From Bathynomus jamesi (Eukaryota > Arthropoda > Malacostraca > Isopoda > Cirolanidae), in contig JAJOZX010000920.1 of NCBI GenBank assembly GCA_023014485.1, positions 188,501 through 252,500 on the forward strand: a stretch of DNA of 64,000 nucleotides, written 5' to 3'. Shown in pieces: positions 1-10,458 of the stretch. Under the pieces are notes generated by a model. The model searched no databases. It saw only the letters and a program-made list of their open reading frames with translations, and was not told where the DNA came from. The translations under genes and the position numbers were made by a program. The number at the start of each line of letters is the position of its first letter. Position 1 is the stretch's first letter.

Positions 1-168
1 CCAAAGACTTTGGAGGAGCTGAAATCATCGATTGAACGTCAAATCGTCGACATTCCGACAGGTTCTCCACAGTGTGATATCGAATTTTGGGATGAGGTTG
101 CGAAAAATCGTCGAAGTGGAGGGACAGCATATCGAACACATTGTCATATAAATGGCTTGAGGTGCTGA
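1..168 (+). pseudogene. IS630/mariner-type transposase, C-terminal end (cut by window edge)
   Basis: An open frame enters from the left edge and ends at a TGA at 166-168. It reads PKTLEELK near its start and EFWDEVAKN further on, a pattern seen at the C-terminus of IS630/mariner-type transposases, after the catalytic domain. About 70 bases downstream lies the presumed right terminal repeat (about 235-252), whose reverse complement begins CAGGGTGGCCCAAAAG, followed by TA at 253-254. Transposases of this superfamily cut and paste DNA at TA dinucleotides. The catalytic part lies outside the window, so its integrity cannot be judged. The assignment rests on the terminal repeat plus this short tail. 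Confidence 0.6.
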
Positions 169-252
169 TTTGAATGGCATTTGAACTATCTTTGTACTCT
201 CAATAGTTTTGGTGAAATATTAAACTTGGTAGGTAACTTTTGGGCCACCCTG
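1..252 (+). mobile_element. Right end of an IS630/mariner transposon (CAGGGTGGCCC end)
   Basis: This is the transposase tail plus the terminal inverted repeat ending CCACCCTG at 252 with TA immediately after. The next element (255-1747) begins directly after the same TA, so the Tc1 element probably used this element's target-site TA as its own target. Confidence 0.6.
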
Positions 253-254
253 TA

Positions 255-1747
255 GGATAGTTATGAAAAGTTTACTGTTCGTTTCGGAAAATGTAACGAG
301 TAAAAATTTAGTTTAACTCCAATTTATGATGTAAAACATCAAAGAATTTGAGAAAAATAAAAAAAAGTTGAAATGCAAAAGTTTCCGTACATTTACTTAC
401 AAAATTATTTAATACTTTGTGTTTCCACCTTTTGGCTTGAAGAATTTAACATTTTTATTAGTAGTTGGCTGTTTATTGATTAGAAACTGTTGGCAGTTCT
501 GAATTCTAAATTTTTCTCTCTAAATCTTCATGGAAGACGGATGACTGAACGAGCCATTAGTAAGAGATGGGTCGTCGTGGTAGAGAGTTGTCTACAGATC
601 ATAAGAGAACTGTTATTGCCGCACAGTGACTGCACACGAGTCTGGAAAGAGTTATAGGACGATAGAACAACAACTTCGAATTCCATTTACGACGGTTGCT
701 ACAGTTATAAAGAAATATAAAGGCTTGGGAACAATGAAAATTCAAATAAAGTGTGGACGACTTCGCGAGATTTCGGAACGACAACTAGACGGATTGAAAG
801 AGTGGTTGCTGCGAATCCATGAATGACTGCCGGTGATATTTGCCAAACATTAAGACTGTTTAAGATAGATGTCCATCCCTCTAATGTACGTCGTACATTG
901 AGAAAGAATGGTCTGCATGGAAGAGTTGCCCAAAGAAAACCTCTGCTACGAAAAGCGCGCAAAGAAGCTCGTTTAAAGTACGCAAAGGATCATCAAAATG
1001 ATGGATTTGCATTCTGGAGGAAAGTTTTTGACAGATGAGACCAAATTTGAATTATTGGGAACAATTAGCAATGGTATGTTAGGCGAAAATCACATACTGC
1101 ATTATAAGAAAAAACATCCTTCCTACGGTTAAACATGGTGGTAGTAGTTTGCTTCTTCGGGGATGCTTTGGTGCTTCTGGTCCAGAAAAGCTCGTTGTCA
1201 TCAATGGAATCTTGAATTCAAAGAAATATCAGGAAATTGTAGAAGAAAATGTATTGCCTTCAGTTCGGGAGTTGGGAATGGGTCGCAATTGGGTACTGCA
1301 ACAAGATAATGATCCAAAACCTAAAAGTAAGACCACCATGAAATGGCTTCAACAAAAACATTTGAAGCTTCTGGAGTGGCCCAGTCAAACCCCAGATCTC
1401 ACTTTAATCGAGAATTTATGGTTTGATTTGAAAAAAGGTGTCTGCGAGAGAAACCCTTCGAATCTGAATGAATTGCGATAATTTTCTTTAGAAGAATGAA
1501 CTAATATTTTTACTGATAAATGTCGAAACCTCGTAGAAAAATACCCAAAACGAATCCTCGAAGTCATTCAAGCAAAAAGTGGACACACACAGTATTAAAT
1601 AATTTTGTAAATAAATGCTTGAAAACTTTTGCATTTAAAGTTTTTATTATTTTCCTCAAATTTTACATTACAGTATATGTTGGAGTTAAATTAATTTTGT
1701 ATTTGTTAAATTTTTTCAAACGAACTGTAAACTTTTCGTAATTATCC
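255..1747 (+). mobile_element. Tc1-like DNA transposon with TA target duplication
   Basis: The left end reads GGATAGTTATGAAAAGTTTA. The reverse complement of the right end reads GGATAATTACGAAAAGTTTA, and the match continues for about 30 bases. TA dinucleotides flank both ends (253-254 and 1748-1749). Length, ends and the encoded DDE transposase remnant fit a Tc1-like element of about 1.5 kb. Mismatches between the ends and several frame breaks show it is dead. Confidence 0.85.
567..1598 (+). pseudogene. Tc1-like transposase (DD34E), broken
   Basis: Read across frames, the sequence gives a full-length Tc1 transposase. It starts MGRRGRELS at 567 and runs through a helix-turn-helix region (SYRTIEQQL...TVATVIKKY, then NVRRTLRKNGLHGR) to the catalytic DDE domain. 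The three catalytic blocks are visible: TDETKFELLG near 1034, QQDNDPKPKSK near 1300 and PDLTLIENLWFDLKK near 1393-1435. It ends at a TAA at 1596-1598. There are frame breaks near 628, near 825, near 1030 and between 1070 and 1150, and an in-frame stop near 1480. The usual family length is about 340 residues, which matches the span. It is nonfunctional in this state. Confidence 0.85.
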
Positions 1748-1749
1748 TA

Positions 1750-2688
1750 TGCATAGTACAAAAAATAAAGACGAATATAATTGAAGTATTTCTCTGTTTG
1801 GATACTTACAGTATGAGCGCCATTGTATATAAATTATATTTTGAAAGTTTCCATTATATTACACCGTGTGTGTATATATATATACATATAATGTGCCTCA
1901 TTTATGTGTATTTCTATTATTTTAAGGTTTTAATTTTCCGTTTGTAATAATAGAAATAGAATTATTATTAGTATTTCGTCATGTATTGCTTGCACCTTTT
2001 TTGTCCTATTGTTTGAGATTATCTAAATTTTCACTCGTAATGACCGAATGAATTAAATGGAACTTTATTTTGCTTTATTTTTTTCTTATTTTTATCAAAA
2101 TTGAAATGAATTTCAAAGATTTTTTGCCTGAAAAACTCTCATCCTGCTTCCCAACTGCGTATTCAGATAAGAATGTTCTGATTAGACTACTTGTCACTAA
2201 AATACAAAATTAAACGTTATTACCAACATTGTGTAAAAACTTAATGAATGTGATGTATACCTTGCGTAATATCTTAATAATAATAAAGATTGTATATTTT
2301 TGTTTGTTTTAGTAGCTGTGTCATTTTCTCAAAAGTAATATCGTGTATACACGCTTCATACTAATAATATTTGACCAAAGGAATTTACACAATTTACTGA
2401 GATTTTCACTTCAACATTCGTCCGCCTTTTGACACCCGTTTCTGGGTGACGAAATGAAAAATGAGCGTCTCTCGCTTCAAAGATTGCAATGGCGCTTGAA
2501 GCAATCGCCGAACGCCATGGCATCTTGTGCCATTATCAATATGACATTTACGTCCTTGCCGGTCGCGCGACACAGTTCAAGGTGACGGGGATAAAGTGCC
2601 CGAAATCAGCCGAAGGAGAACGAACCTTGCATCTGTTGTATATCGCTGAAAAAGGCAGCAGGGATATGGACTTTTAACACATTGGTAA
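1750..2688. other. AT-rich unique DNA, no supported gene
   Basis: There is a short TATATA run near 1873-1890. An open frame of 62 codons at 2489-2677 (begins MALEAIAERHG) sits in a locally GC-richer patch. I recognise no family in it and see no splice or promoter context, so I do not call it a gene. Confidence 0.5.
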
Positions 2689-2691
2689 GAC

Positions 2692-2696
<5 letters not shown>

Positions 2697-2781
<85 letters not shown>
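2697..2781. repeat. (GT)n-(GA)n compound microsatellite
   Basis: About 31 GT units run directly into about 11 GA units. Open frames across it encode only dipeptide repeats and are not genes. Confidence 0.98.
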
Positions 2782-2782
<1 letters not shown>

Positions 2783-3428
2783 TATATTAGCAGCGAAAAC
2801 TTGCATTTTTAATCACTTAGCGTTTGTCTCTCCGAAAGGTGTGTACAGATTTCTTTGTATCATAAAAAATAATTTAAAAATGTTTGCCTTCCTTGACTGT
2901 CACCACTTTTGGCCAAACTGAACCTTACATTTTATGGATTAAGTTATCAGCTCCATGGAACGCTTAACAGGGTTAAAAGCTTTATACTTTGTCCATAACG
3001 ATTTGACCAAATGTAGGTGTTTCTCATATAATATATATATATATAGCTGCAGCTGCACCAGTCTAATTTTACTAAAATGGATTGTTATTGAATATTTTTA
3101 TAAGCTAAATTTTAAACAATATTAAAGAAGGTTAAATTTTGTTTATGCCAAAACTTCAAACTCTTTAAAGAAAATTCCCGAAAGCTTCTGCAAATATTTA
3201 AATGAAGAGGGGCCAAAGGTTTCCCGGTTTAATTAACATTGAAGTTAGTAGAAGAAAGGATTTCAAGGAGGGTGGGGAAAGGTTGATAATAAAAATAAAA
3301 CTTCGGGACAAAAATCAGTCTAGTATAGAATCGAATTAGTACAATATGCTGATTCATAATATCTTTTTCAACTAATATTACAGTCGTGTGTGTATATATA
3401 TACACCTCGTAGCAGTTTCGTGCGTTGG
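2782..3428. other. AT-rich DNA, nothing recognisable
   Basis: There is a small (TA)n run at about 3030-3045. I see no coding or repeat signal apart from possible LINE 3' untranslated sequence close to 3428. Confidence 0.45.
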
Positions 3429-5170
3429 TCACTTCACACGGTCTTGAAAGCTGGTGGCCCCACCTCTAAGCCTGGGTTGGTGGAGGAGCGAGTTCCTCTC
3501 TTGCGCTCTCCACCGCACATAGCTAGGTACACACGGCTCATCTGGCACTTTGACCTCCTGTAACGTTCCTGATGCCCTTTGGGAAGCTGGTTAAAAAGTC
3601 TTGGGGCCCCCTGACAACCAAGCTATTTTCCTTCAGTGTTGAGTATGTCCCTTGTCGGGCCTTTAATTTGGGAACACTAAACATGCTGCCTTTCCTTTCA
3701 AGTGTTGTTTGGATGGTAATTGGATTTAGTTTGAGATTTGGTACCAGTTTTTCGATCATTTCCCATGTATGGTGTACCTCTCTCCTTTTTTTTCCAGGGA
3801 GTACAGATTTAGTTTACATAGTCTTTCCCAGTAGTTGAGTTTTTGCAACCATCGGTCTTGGCTGTGAAATGTGTCTGAATATCTTCGTTTATTAATTCCT
3901 TCCTTCCTTGTATGGGAACGTCAGGACTGAGCAGTATTCGTTTTGGTATGATCAGTGTTTTCAGCAGGGGAATCATTACTATCCTGTCCCTTCGACTCTT
4001 TTTGCTTTGTTTATCGCTATCCGATTTTGTGTTTCGAATTTAGCATCATCGGTCATTGTGACCCCCAAATCTATCGCTTTCGTGCTTCTCTGAATTTCCT
4101 GTCTGTCCGGGGCATAATATGCTGTCTAAATTCCTCGTTTCCACCATATCTCAAGAGATGGAATTTCTCGGTGTTAAATATCAAGTTGTTCTCTGCTGAC
4201 CATTTGTATATTCTGTTTGTGTCCCTTTGCAAGGCCTCCACCTCTTTTGCATTGATGATTTTTCTGCTGATCTTTGTATTGTCTGCAAAGGATGTTACCA
4301 TATACTATTGCTGTGTACTTCATTGTCTATGTCTGTTAGCATGATAATGAAAAGGAGCGGGGCCACTACTGTTCCTTGTGGTACTGAGCATTGTACCTCC
4401 GATTCTGATAATGTTACAACTAGAATTTTAAATACCTGTAGACGTTCTCTGAGGAAGTTGTAGATCCACTTTCCCACTTTGCCTGTTATTTCCATATGTT
4501 TCATTTTATGCGCTATTATATCATGATCACATTTGTCGAAAGCTTTAGCAAAATCCGTGTACATGACATCATAGTTTTCATTGCGATAGGCGATAGGCAT
4601 GATCTTCCTGATCGGAATCCTTGCTGATTTTCGTTGAATCTTTCCAGTGTCTCCAAGAAGTCATAGATTTTCTCTTACTATGCTTTCAAATACTTTGGTA
4701 AGATGGGACGTCAAAGACACTGGTCTATAGTTTTTTGCTCGAAATCTATCCCCTCCTTTATATATAGGGACAATGTTTGCTCTTTTCAAAATACTTGGTA
4801 TTTCCCCCGTCTAGGGATCTTCTCCATATCCAGTACATGGGTGTGGCTATTTAATTTTTACAGTTTTTAATCAATAATGCGTTCCATTTATCAGGACCTG
4901 CAGCTGAGTGTGATTTCATTTGTCCTATAGCTCTCGCTATATCTTCTGGGATAAAATCAAAATCTGTTATACAATCTCCATGCAATTTCTCTTCAAAGAT
5001 GTATCTGTCAGGTATCGCTTTCTTTTGCGGAAAATTGTTCGCTTTTGCCTCTCGAACCAGTTCCTTTTTCCTTTTGTTTTGTGCTTTTGAGCATATTTTT
5101 CTAAAAATTCCAGCGTCTTTTCTTCTAAGATTGTTAACATTTCTTCGGTTGTTTTATCCTCGAAAACTGT
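3429..5170 (-). pseudogene. LINE reverse transcriptase and C-terminal domain, broken
   Basis: Minus-strand blocks are DVMYTDFAKAFDKCDHDII (near 4550), CSVPQGTVVAPLLFIIML (near 4375) and SFADNTKISRKI (near 4290). In the last, the catalytic FADD box reads FADN, so one active-site aspartate is replaced. The same FADN appears in the second copy at 12655-15380, so the change may predate both insertions. Further on are a thumb-like segment (ENNLIFNTEKFHLLRYG) and a tail with PKLKARQGTYSTLKENSL and a Pro-Lys-Glu-Ile-Arg-Asn-like block at 3759-3540. The frame ends at TGA at 3429. Several frameshifts and stops separate the blocks. Confidence 0.8.
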
Positions 5171-5520
5171 TTTTCACTCTATTTGGGCGATGTGTGATCT
5201 GATCGCTTCCCAATTTATAGTCTTGGAGTTTAAATTAAAAGTCCCAAATTTGCTTCTTTCTTTAGTATGGGTATTATCTTTTAATGTTTTTGCCATATTT
5301 GTTGATATCTGGATTATGTTGTGGTCTGAGATAATAGTTGGGGTTATTTTTATATCAACAATCAAGTTCGTGTTATTTGTGAATACCAGATCTAGGCAGT
5401 TATTTTTTCTGGTGTTTTCTGTTCTCAACGTTCTCTGTGTCAACATAAACTTTTGTTAGCCATCAACATTTTTGTTTGCTCCTGGTCTTCTTTTGTCCTC
5501 CCACCCCCCTTGTCCTGGTG

Positions 5521-5537
5521 TATATATATATATATAG
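5521..5537. repeat. (TA)n microsatellite inside the LINE
   Basis: This is a short TA array lying between endonuclease segments of the minus-strand LINE. It is not present at the equivalent place in the second copy at 12655-15380. Confidence 0.8.
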
Positions 5538-5578
5538 ATTTCTACCCACCTTTTTGCATTTTATAAATGGGAAATTAA

Positions 5579-5666
5579 CCCTTTCAGCCCTGAATTTTTT
5601 GTAGGGTTAAGTTATGAATGCGTGTATTTGAAACGTTAGCAATTGGCATCTTCAGTCCTTAAAGGG
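5579..5666. mobile_element. 88-bp piggyBac-type MITE with TTAA duplication
   Basis: It is flanked by TTAA on both sides (5575-5578 and 5667-5670). The ends are CCCTTT and AAAGGG. The internal segment ATGCGTGTATTTGAAACGTT is shared with an equally long copy at 51600-51687. TTAA target duplication with CCY-type ends is the hallmark of piggyBac elements. It interrupts the LINE endonuclease exactly in the GATTTTAA encoding the DFN motif. Confidence 0.8.
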
Positions 5667-5835
5667 TTAAAATCTCCGCAGAGTATTATATCGGGCGATG
5701 GAGAGTTTACGGACTTTGTGGTTTCTGATATCATCAATGGCATCCGAGAATTTTTTTTAGGTGGAGTGTTTGGAGGTATATAGATGACTATCAGTACCAT
5801 GTTTAGTTTTTCTGTTTTCACTGCTTGGAAAAATA

Positions 5836-6510
5836 CTACTCGTGTACATAAATAGCACAGCCACCTTTACGTCTCGCTGTTCTATCAGCTCTTAGTAGAT
5901 TGAAACCATCGATATGCATCTCTTTCTTATCAATACAGTTTTCGCAGTTTCCTTGGCAATCTTTAAGATGCGTTTCTGTGAGGCATGCGATGTCCGCCCT
6001 TGTTTCGTCCATAAATCCTTTCAGGTACGAAACTTTGTTTAGGGAGTTTGATTTTATTCCTTGAATATTAGCCAGGACAATATTTATGTGCCCCTTGTGC
6101 ATTTCCATTTCGTTTTCCTTCAGTATCGCGTGTTTAATAACCCTGTGGGCCGAGAGAGATTCGTTTTTGTCTACGTGTTCTGGTAGCTTCTTGCCAGGAA
6201 GCGATCCGTCTCTGGGGTTCCCAGCTGTGTCAACTGCATGCGCTGTATGAGACTTAAGCAGCCGTATTGTTTCTGCGATGTTGAAAAAGTCTTGTTCGCT
6301 ATTTGTGTACATATTTTTCTTTACATTTTTCCTGTTGTCTTTTGTCCTTTGAATTTGTCGGGAGATGATGATGGTAGCAGTTTTTCCTGTATTGGTAGGT
6401 TCCATATGTCGCGTAAGCCTTGCAAATTTCCGGATGGTAGAATCTGCAGTTGTCACCGAATTTACAGTGACCATTATTGTAGAAGAAATTGCACAAAGGA
6501 GGATGTTCAT
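5836..6510 (-). pseudogene. LINE N-terminal region with CCCH zinc finger, leading into endonuclease
   Basis: One frame on the minus strand (6496-6299) begins with a CCCH finger of spacing C-x8-C-x5-C-x3-H, followed by a further Cys/His stretch (CKAYATYG...CYHHH). An overlapping frame continues from 6510 through SHTAHAVDTAGNP to the endonuclease start near 6120. The two frames overlap, so a frameshift sits near 6300-6365. Such fingers in LINE proteins are thought to bind nucleic acid during retrotransposition. This part is degraded. Confidence 0.65.
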
Positions 6511-6883
6511 ATATACATTATCCTTCCTTATATCTACAATTTCCTTTCACATAATATTTGCATATAATTTCTTCCCCATTTTTACTCGGGGCCTTTGTTT
6601 TTGACGGTTTCAGTCTACTTTTATGATTTCTTCCTTGTTTTTCCTATTGGTGCTAATGCCTTTGGTTTGAACTTTTGGGATTAGGTTTTACTCTGTTGCA
6701 TTTGTATTTATATTCATTCATATTCTCGCCCTCCTTGTATGGTGGTACTTTCTTTGTTTCTACTTCCCTATTCCTCGGTTCTTCTGTTTTTTTCTGTTCA
6801 TTTTTCACAGTTCCCCTTTTTCTCCTTTAAAGACCATAAAAGAGTTTATTTCGATCATACAGTTTTTGCAGAACAACTTTATC

Positions 6884-7051
6884 TCATTCAGCTGTTTTGC
6901 GCCTGTTATAAGAGATTTCTTCATCTCGCCATTCCAGGCATTTGAAATCCAATAGAACTTGGCAGAGGTCACAGCTAATTGCCTTTGCTTCGTCTATTAC
7001 TTTTTTACAGTACCCACAGAGTTGTAGGCATTTATTTGCCGTTGCCATATT
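6884..7051 (-). pseudogene. LINE Cys-rich zinc-binding N-terminus
   Basis: From an ATG at about 7049-7051 the minus strand encodes a segment with CGYC, then CDLC, then a further Cys (FKCLEW). This resembles the PHD/RING-like zinc-binding modules found at the start of several LINE open reading frames. Its position just upstream of the CCCH finger and endonuclease fits that reading. It is cut off by a stop and probably represents the 5' end of the coding part of the element. Confidence 0.55.
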
Positions 7052-7454
7052 ACTAATAGTAGGTAAAAGATAGTGCACGAAAATTGACTCAAAAGGGTAA
7101 TTAAGAGAGAGGTTTGATTAAAAAACTGGGGAAGGGAACGTTTTCGTTACTACAAGGGATGGGGGAAGTGGCACGCTGTAGATTCTCACTGATTGGTGCT
7201 CGGGAATGTGGCCGCGGGGATAACTGAATTTCGATGGGCAACGAATTTCCTTCGAAAAGAAAACGCTCGGAAAAACGCTGTTGTAAGTTTAATTGATTTG
7301 TTTTTATTTACTTTATTTTGACATACGCCGCGATTTCACTACTTAAAGAGAAATACTCTTATGCATTCGTATATATTCACTCTAATATTGATACTGCTTA
7401 AAACTGATTAACTGCAGGATTTTTGTTGTAATACACTTTCATTTGGACCAACCG

Positions 7455-7456
<2 letters not shown>

Positions 7457-7512
<56 letters not shown>
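7457..7512. repeat. (CA)n microsatellite
   Basis: About 27 CA units directly abut the 3' tail of the SINE at 7513-7790. Confidence 0.97.
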
Positions 7513-7515
<3 letters not shown>

Positions 7516-7785
7516 ACCTTTGGTTAGCTTTCGCCCGAATTGTTCATTCTGATGAAGGTCAAGCTTTTCACTCCACCTTAGACCTACAGTTTAACGTGGA
7601 ATCCTAACCACGCCCCACGAGCAGCCCAGCGTCTTAGGCACTAGGCCACCTAGGGTACCCATTTATCTACCAACCACTTTATTGCGTAGGAGGATGAACA
7701 GCTGGGTTTTGCTGCCTGCCGTCACCGGGTCTCGAACCCGGGGCCGATGAATTCGTAGTCAGCAACGCTAACCACTACACCACCG

Positions 7786-7790
<5 letters not shown>
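7513..7790 (-). mobile_element. tRNA-headed SINE (two tRNA-like modules), minus strand
   Basis: On the minus strand the head reads CCTCGGTGGTGTAGTGGTTA (A-box-like) with a later GGTTCGAGACC (B box), which are internal RNA polymerase III promoter elements. A second tRNA-like module follows (GGTGGCCTAGTGCCTAAGAC). Then comes the conserved body (CACGTTAAACTGTAGGTC) and the tail ending with GGGCGAAAGCTAACC. Related copies lie at 21473-22815 (split), 47006-47263, 52533-52793 and 56484-56775. SINEs depend on a LINE's enzymes for mobility. Confidence 0.85.
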
Positions 7791-7835
<45 letters not shown>

Positions 7836-7840
7836 ATATA
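7790..7840. repeat. (TA)n-(GT)n microsatellite
   Basis: A TA array followed by GT units directly abuts the SINE head. Confidence 0.95.
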
Positions 7841-7857
7841 TAAAATAATAATTACAG

Positions 7858-8617
7858 GCATATTGCTGTCGCCTCTTGCTTCTCTTCTCTTTTCGAAACT
7901 ACTAGAGAAATTCTTGTTACGCCAATTAAATGATTACTTATGGGCATCTAATCTGTTTGGTTTTAAAAGGTCCCACTCAACTCACTTACGTATCTATGTA
8001 TTGAAGAAACTTTGGTATATTTTGGTATATTTTGGTATATTTGGTATATTTGGTATATTTAGTATATTTAGTATATTTTGGTATATTTCTGCAAATCTTT
8101 TTACAGTTAGGTGGCGCAGTGTATTGTTCCAAGTGTTTTGGTTCCTCCTGCGGAGTGAAGCAAGTCTCCTTGCTCTCTCCTCTTCTGCTTAATATGTATA
8201 TTGATGGGTTAATTGCTCAATTAATGGGGTAAAAGTTGGGTGTTATATAGCTAACATGAGGATAAATAACTTAGTCTATGCTGATGACATGATATTAATA
8301 AGTCCTGTTAAAGTTATGGATTGCCTCCTAAAAGTCTGCGAATTCGCGAGACCATGATATTCTTTTTTAATGTTGCAAAACCTAACATTACGATGCAGTT
8401 CCATCTCAAAAGCTCTAATCAGCCAGCTAATACTAGTTTCAAAATGAGAGGTAAGCCAATAGAGGAAGTACAAGAATTTAAGTACTTGAGTCAAATTATC
8501 CCCAGCTCCTTGAAAACAATATTGAAGCTTCTGTGGTAAAGTAGATATGACTATAAGGAGTTTCCGGTTCTGGACAAGTGAAGCTGAAAACACTTTCGTA
8601 CCTTCTGCACTAATATA
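7858..8617 (+). pseudogene. LINE reverse transcriptase fragment (second type), 5' part
   Basis: Plus-strand blocks are LSPLASLLFSKLLEKFLLRQ, then CGVKQVSLLSPLLLNMYIDG (the G-V-K-Q-G-x-L-S-P-L-L-F-N-x-Y-I-D box, slightly altered), then LVYADDMILISP near 8280 with the catalytic ADD preserved. It continues with KPIEEVQEFKYL. There are several frameshifts and stops. A small imperfect tandem repeat of about 9 bp (GGTATATTT) at 8012-8090 disrupts it. The element continues after the IS630 insertion, from 10069 onward. Clade not resolved. Confidence 0.65.
8012..8090. repeat. Minisatellite, unit GGTATATTT-like
   Basis: About eight imperfect copies of a 9-10 bp unit lie inside the reverse transcriptase fragment. 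They encode a Tyr-Leu-Val repeat that is not a real protein feature. Confidence 0.85.
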
Positions 8618-10068
8618 CAGGGTGTTTCACAACCGGTCTGCCATACTTTGGGGGGTTATATTGAGTAAAAAGGTTAATGCAACATAGGTGCTATTTCCAA
8701 CCGTTGCGGAGCTACGGACGTTTTAAGATGTGCAAACAAAAAATTCCTAATTGTGTGTAATTCGATAGATGGCAGCACTGGTGGTAGTTTCGGTTAACGA
8801 AGTTACCACTACTAATCCTCAGCTTTTCCTTTCAGTTGGTTCTGATATGTGGTACGAGACACCGTGTTGCGCTAAGGTGAACAATCAAAATAAATCAGTT
8901 CACACCCGCTGAATACGCTGATATCCATTTCATTTATGGATTCTGTGATGGTAATAGCAGAGCGGCAGTTGAGGAATAAGACGTTTTCCGAACCGCTGAA
9001 TACGAACAGGCATGTGTTTAGTGACACACCCCAGAGATTAAGGGAAACGGACAATTGTTCCACGAAACCAAGAACATGTAGCACGACGGCCCGTTGCTGT
9101 GGAGGAGTGCATACTGGACCAAGTACAACGTAGTCCAACTACCAGTGTTCGAATGATTTCTAGACGAATTGGTGAATTCGTATCGCGAACCCATACATGA
9201 TGAGCGTTTGTACCCCTATCATTTGCAACGTGTGCAAGCTCTTCAACCGGATGATTGCGATAAACGTGTTCAATTTTGACTGTCGATGGTTATGCATCGC
9301 CAAATTCTTAATCGCATACTGTTTAGTGATGAAGCACAATTTATTCGGGATGGAATTAACAATAGACGAAATTTCCACTTGTGGTCCGTCGATGACCCCC
9401 ACGGTGTTGTTGAAGAAAACTTTCAACATCGATTCTCGGTGAATGTTTGGTGCGGTGTAATTGGAGATCAGCTGATTGGACCGTTCGTTTTGGAATAACG
9501 ATTAACTGCTGATATTTATCTCAACTTCCTGACCAACGAATTGCCGCTTTTGATGGAGGACGTGCCCTTGGAGACAAGGCGCAGGATGTTCTTTCAGCAC
9601 GATGGGGCGCCACCACATTTTGGTCTTCATGTTAACGGATTACTTGAATCAGCAGTACGGGAATCGTTGAATTGGTCGTGCTGGTCCAATATCGTGGCCC
9701 CCGAAATCTCCGGACCTAACCCCATTAGATTTCTTTTTATGGGGCCTTATGAAAGAAATAAGGCGTTGGATTATAGATGCCGCTGCTTACATACGAGAAC
9801 ACCCCGAAATGATTCAATGGGCAGTGGACTCTTGTTTGGAAGGAGCAAGGCTGTGCATTGAAAACCGAGGCGGACATTTTGAACATTTATAAGGTGTATC
9901 TCATAAAATGTAGCCATAAATACATCGGATCAATACTCTCGTTTATTTTTTCCGCGCACCTGAAAAAGTCCGTGGCTCCGCAGCGGTTGGAAATAGCACC
10001 GATATTGTATTAACATTTTTACTCTATATTACCCCCAAAGTATGGCAGACCGGTTGTGAAACACCCTG
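8618..10068 (+). mobile_element. IS630-type transposon (CAGGGTGTTTCACAACC ends)
   Basis: Terminal inverted repeats of about 37 bp: the left begins CAGGGTGTTTCACAACCGGT and the right is its complement, ending ACACCCTG at 10068. TA precedes the left end at 8616-8617; TG follows the right end, so the right copy of the duplication has probably mutated. The element splits a LINE reverse transcriptase fragment. It encodes a broken transposase. Confidence 0.85.
8889..9892 (+). pseudogene. IS630-type transposase, broken
   Basis: Across frames the protein starts with QFTPAEYADIHFIYGFCDGN (the N-terminal helix-turn-helix seen in many arthropod IS630 transposases). It then reads YPYHLQRVQALQPDDC. The catalytic domain follows: ILFSDEAQFIRDGINN with the first Asp, NVWCGVIGDQLIGPF, and RRMFFQHDGAPPHF with the second Asp. 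The third Asp block is degraded (GPNPIRFLFMGP in place of a DLxPLDFxLWG motif). It ends with a TAA at 9892. There are frame breaks in the N-terminal half and near 9498 and 9680. Confidence 0.8.
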
Positions 10069-10400
10069 TGTATCGGCAGCAACTTTGGGTGAAATTATAA
10101 AAAGGTTCTGGCAGACTCCTATACAAGTTACCCTCGAGATGATCAGCTTCGCAAATGTTTGCTAACCACAATGTCTCGAGTCTCCTGGAGGTAACAAGAC
10201 GTGCTCAACACAGTACAATCTAATGCAAAGAATTAAGATTGTACGTTAACGACACGTGTAAAATGTATTATCGAGCATATTATGTTTATATAGTAGTTAG
10301 GGTCATGTAGGCCTATATTTTGTTCAGTTCACTAAATAAACTGTTGAAGCATTTTAGCGTGTATGGGAACTTTATAATATTTTTTATTTTCTCGTATTTG
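10069..10400 (+). pseudogene. Continuation of the LINE fragment beyond the IS630 insertion
   Basis: After the right terminal repeat the frame RQQLWVKL can be read, which may be the continuation of the RT tail interrupted at 8617. It soon fades into AT-rich sequence. The support is mainly positional. Confidence 0.35.
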
Positions 10401-10422
10401 TTAGTCAAGTAAAAAGTTGGTG

Positions 10423-10423
<1 letters not shown>

Positions 10424-10457
<34 letters not shown>

Positions 10458-10458
10458 A
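10424..10458. repeat. (TA)n-(GT)n microsatellite
   Basis: A TA run followed by GT units abuts a LINE 3' fragment. Confidence 0.95.

Larger units (their letters stand above)
5174..6120 (-). pseudogene. LINE APE-type endonuclease domain, split by a MITE
   Basis: Minus-strand motifs run in the order expected for apurinic-like endonucleases of LINEs: NIVLANIQGIKSN (near 6085), then DIACLTETHL (near 5995-5965) and RKGGCAIYVHE (near 5840). They continue with ILCGDFN (near 5690-5668) and TIISDHNIIQIST (near 5330). The domain nicks target DNA for target-primed reverse transcription. The coding sequence is cut just after the GDFN box by an 88-bp piggyBac-type MITE. Beyond it the expected FPFIKCKK continues. 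Frameshifts elsewhere make it nonfunctional. Confidence 0.8.
3429..7160 (-). mobile_element. Non-LTR retrotransposon (LINE) with zinc fingers, APE endonuclease and RT, old copy
   Basis: Read on the minus strand, the order is: a Cys-rich zinc-binding segment (7051-6884), a CCCH zinc finger with further C/H residues (6496-6365), an APE-type endonuclease (about 6120-5174), a reverse transcriptase (about 5170-4070) and a C-terminal tail ending with TGA at 3429. The 5' limit near 7160 is uncertain. The element is interrupted by a piggyBac-type MITE (5579-5666) and a short (TA)n run (5521-5537). A second copy of the same group lies on the plus strand at 12655-15380. I cannot fix the clade by eye; the RT motif PQGTVVAPLLFIIMLTDID is shared by both copies. 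Confidence 0.8.

Noticed and set aside
2489..2677. Small protein gene starting MALEAIAERHG
   Set aside because: No recognisable domain, no splice or promoter context, and length compatible with chance in a GC-richer patch.
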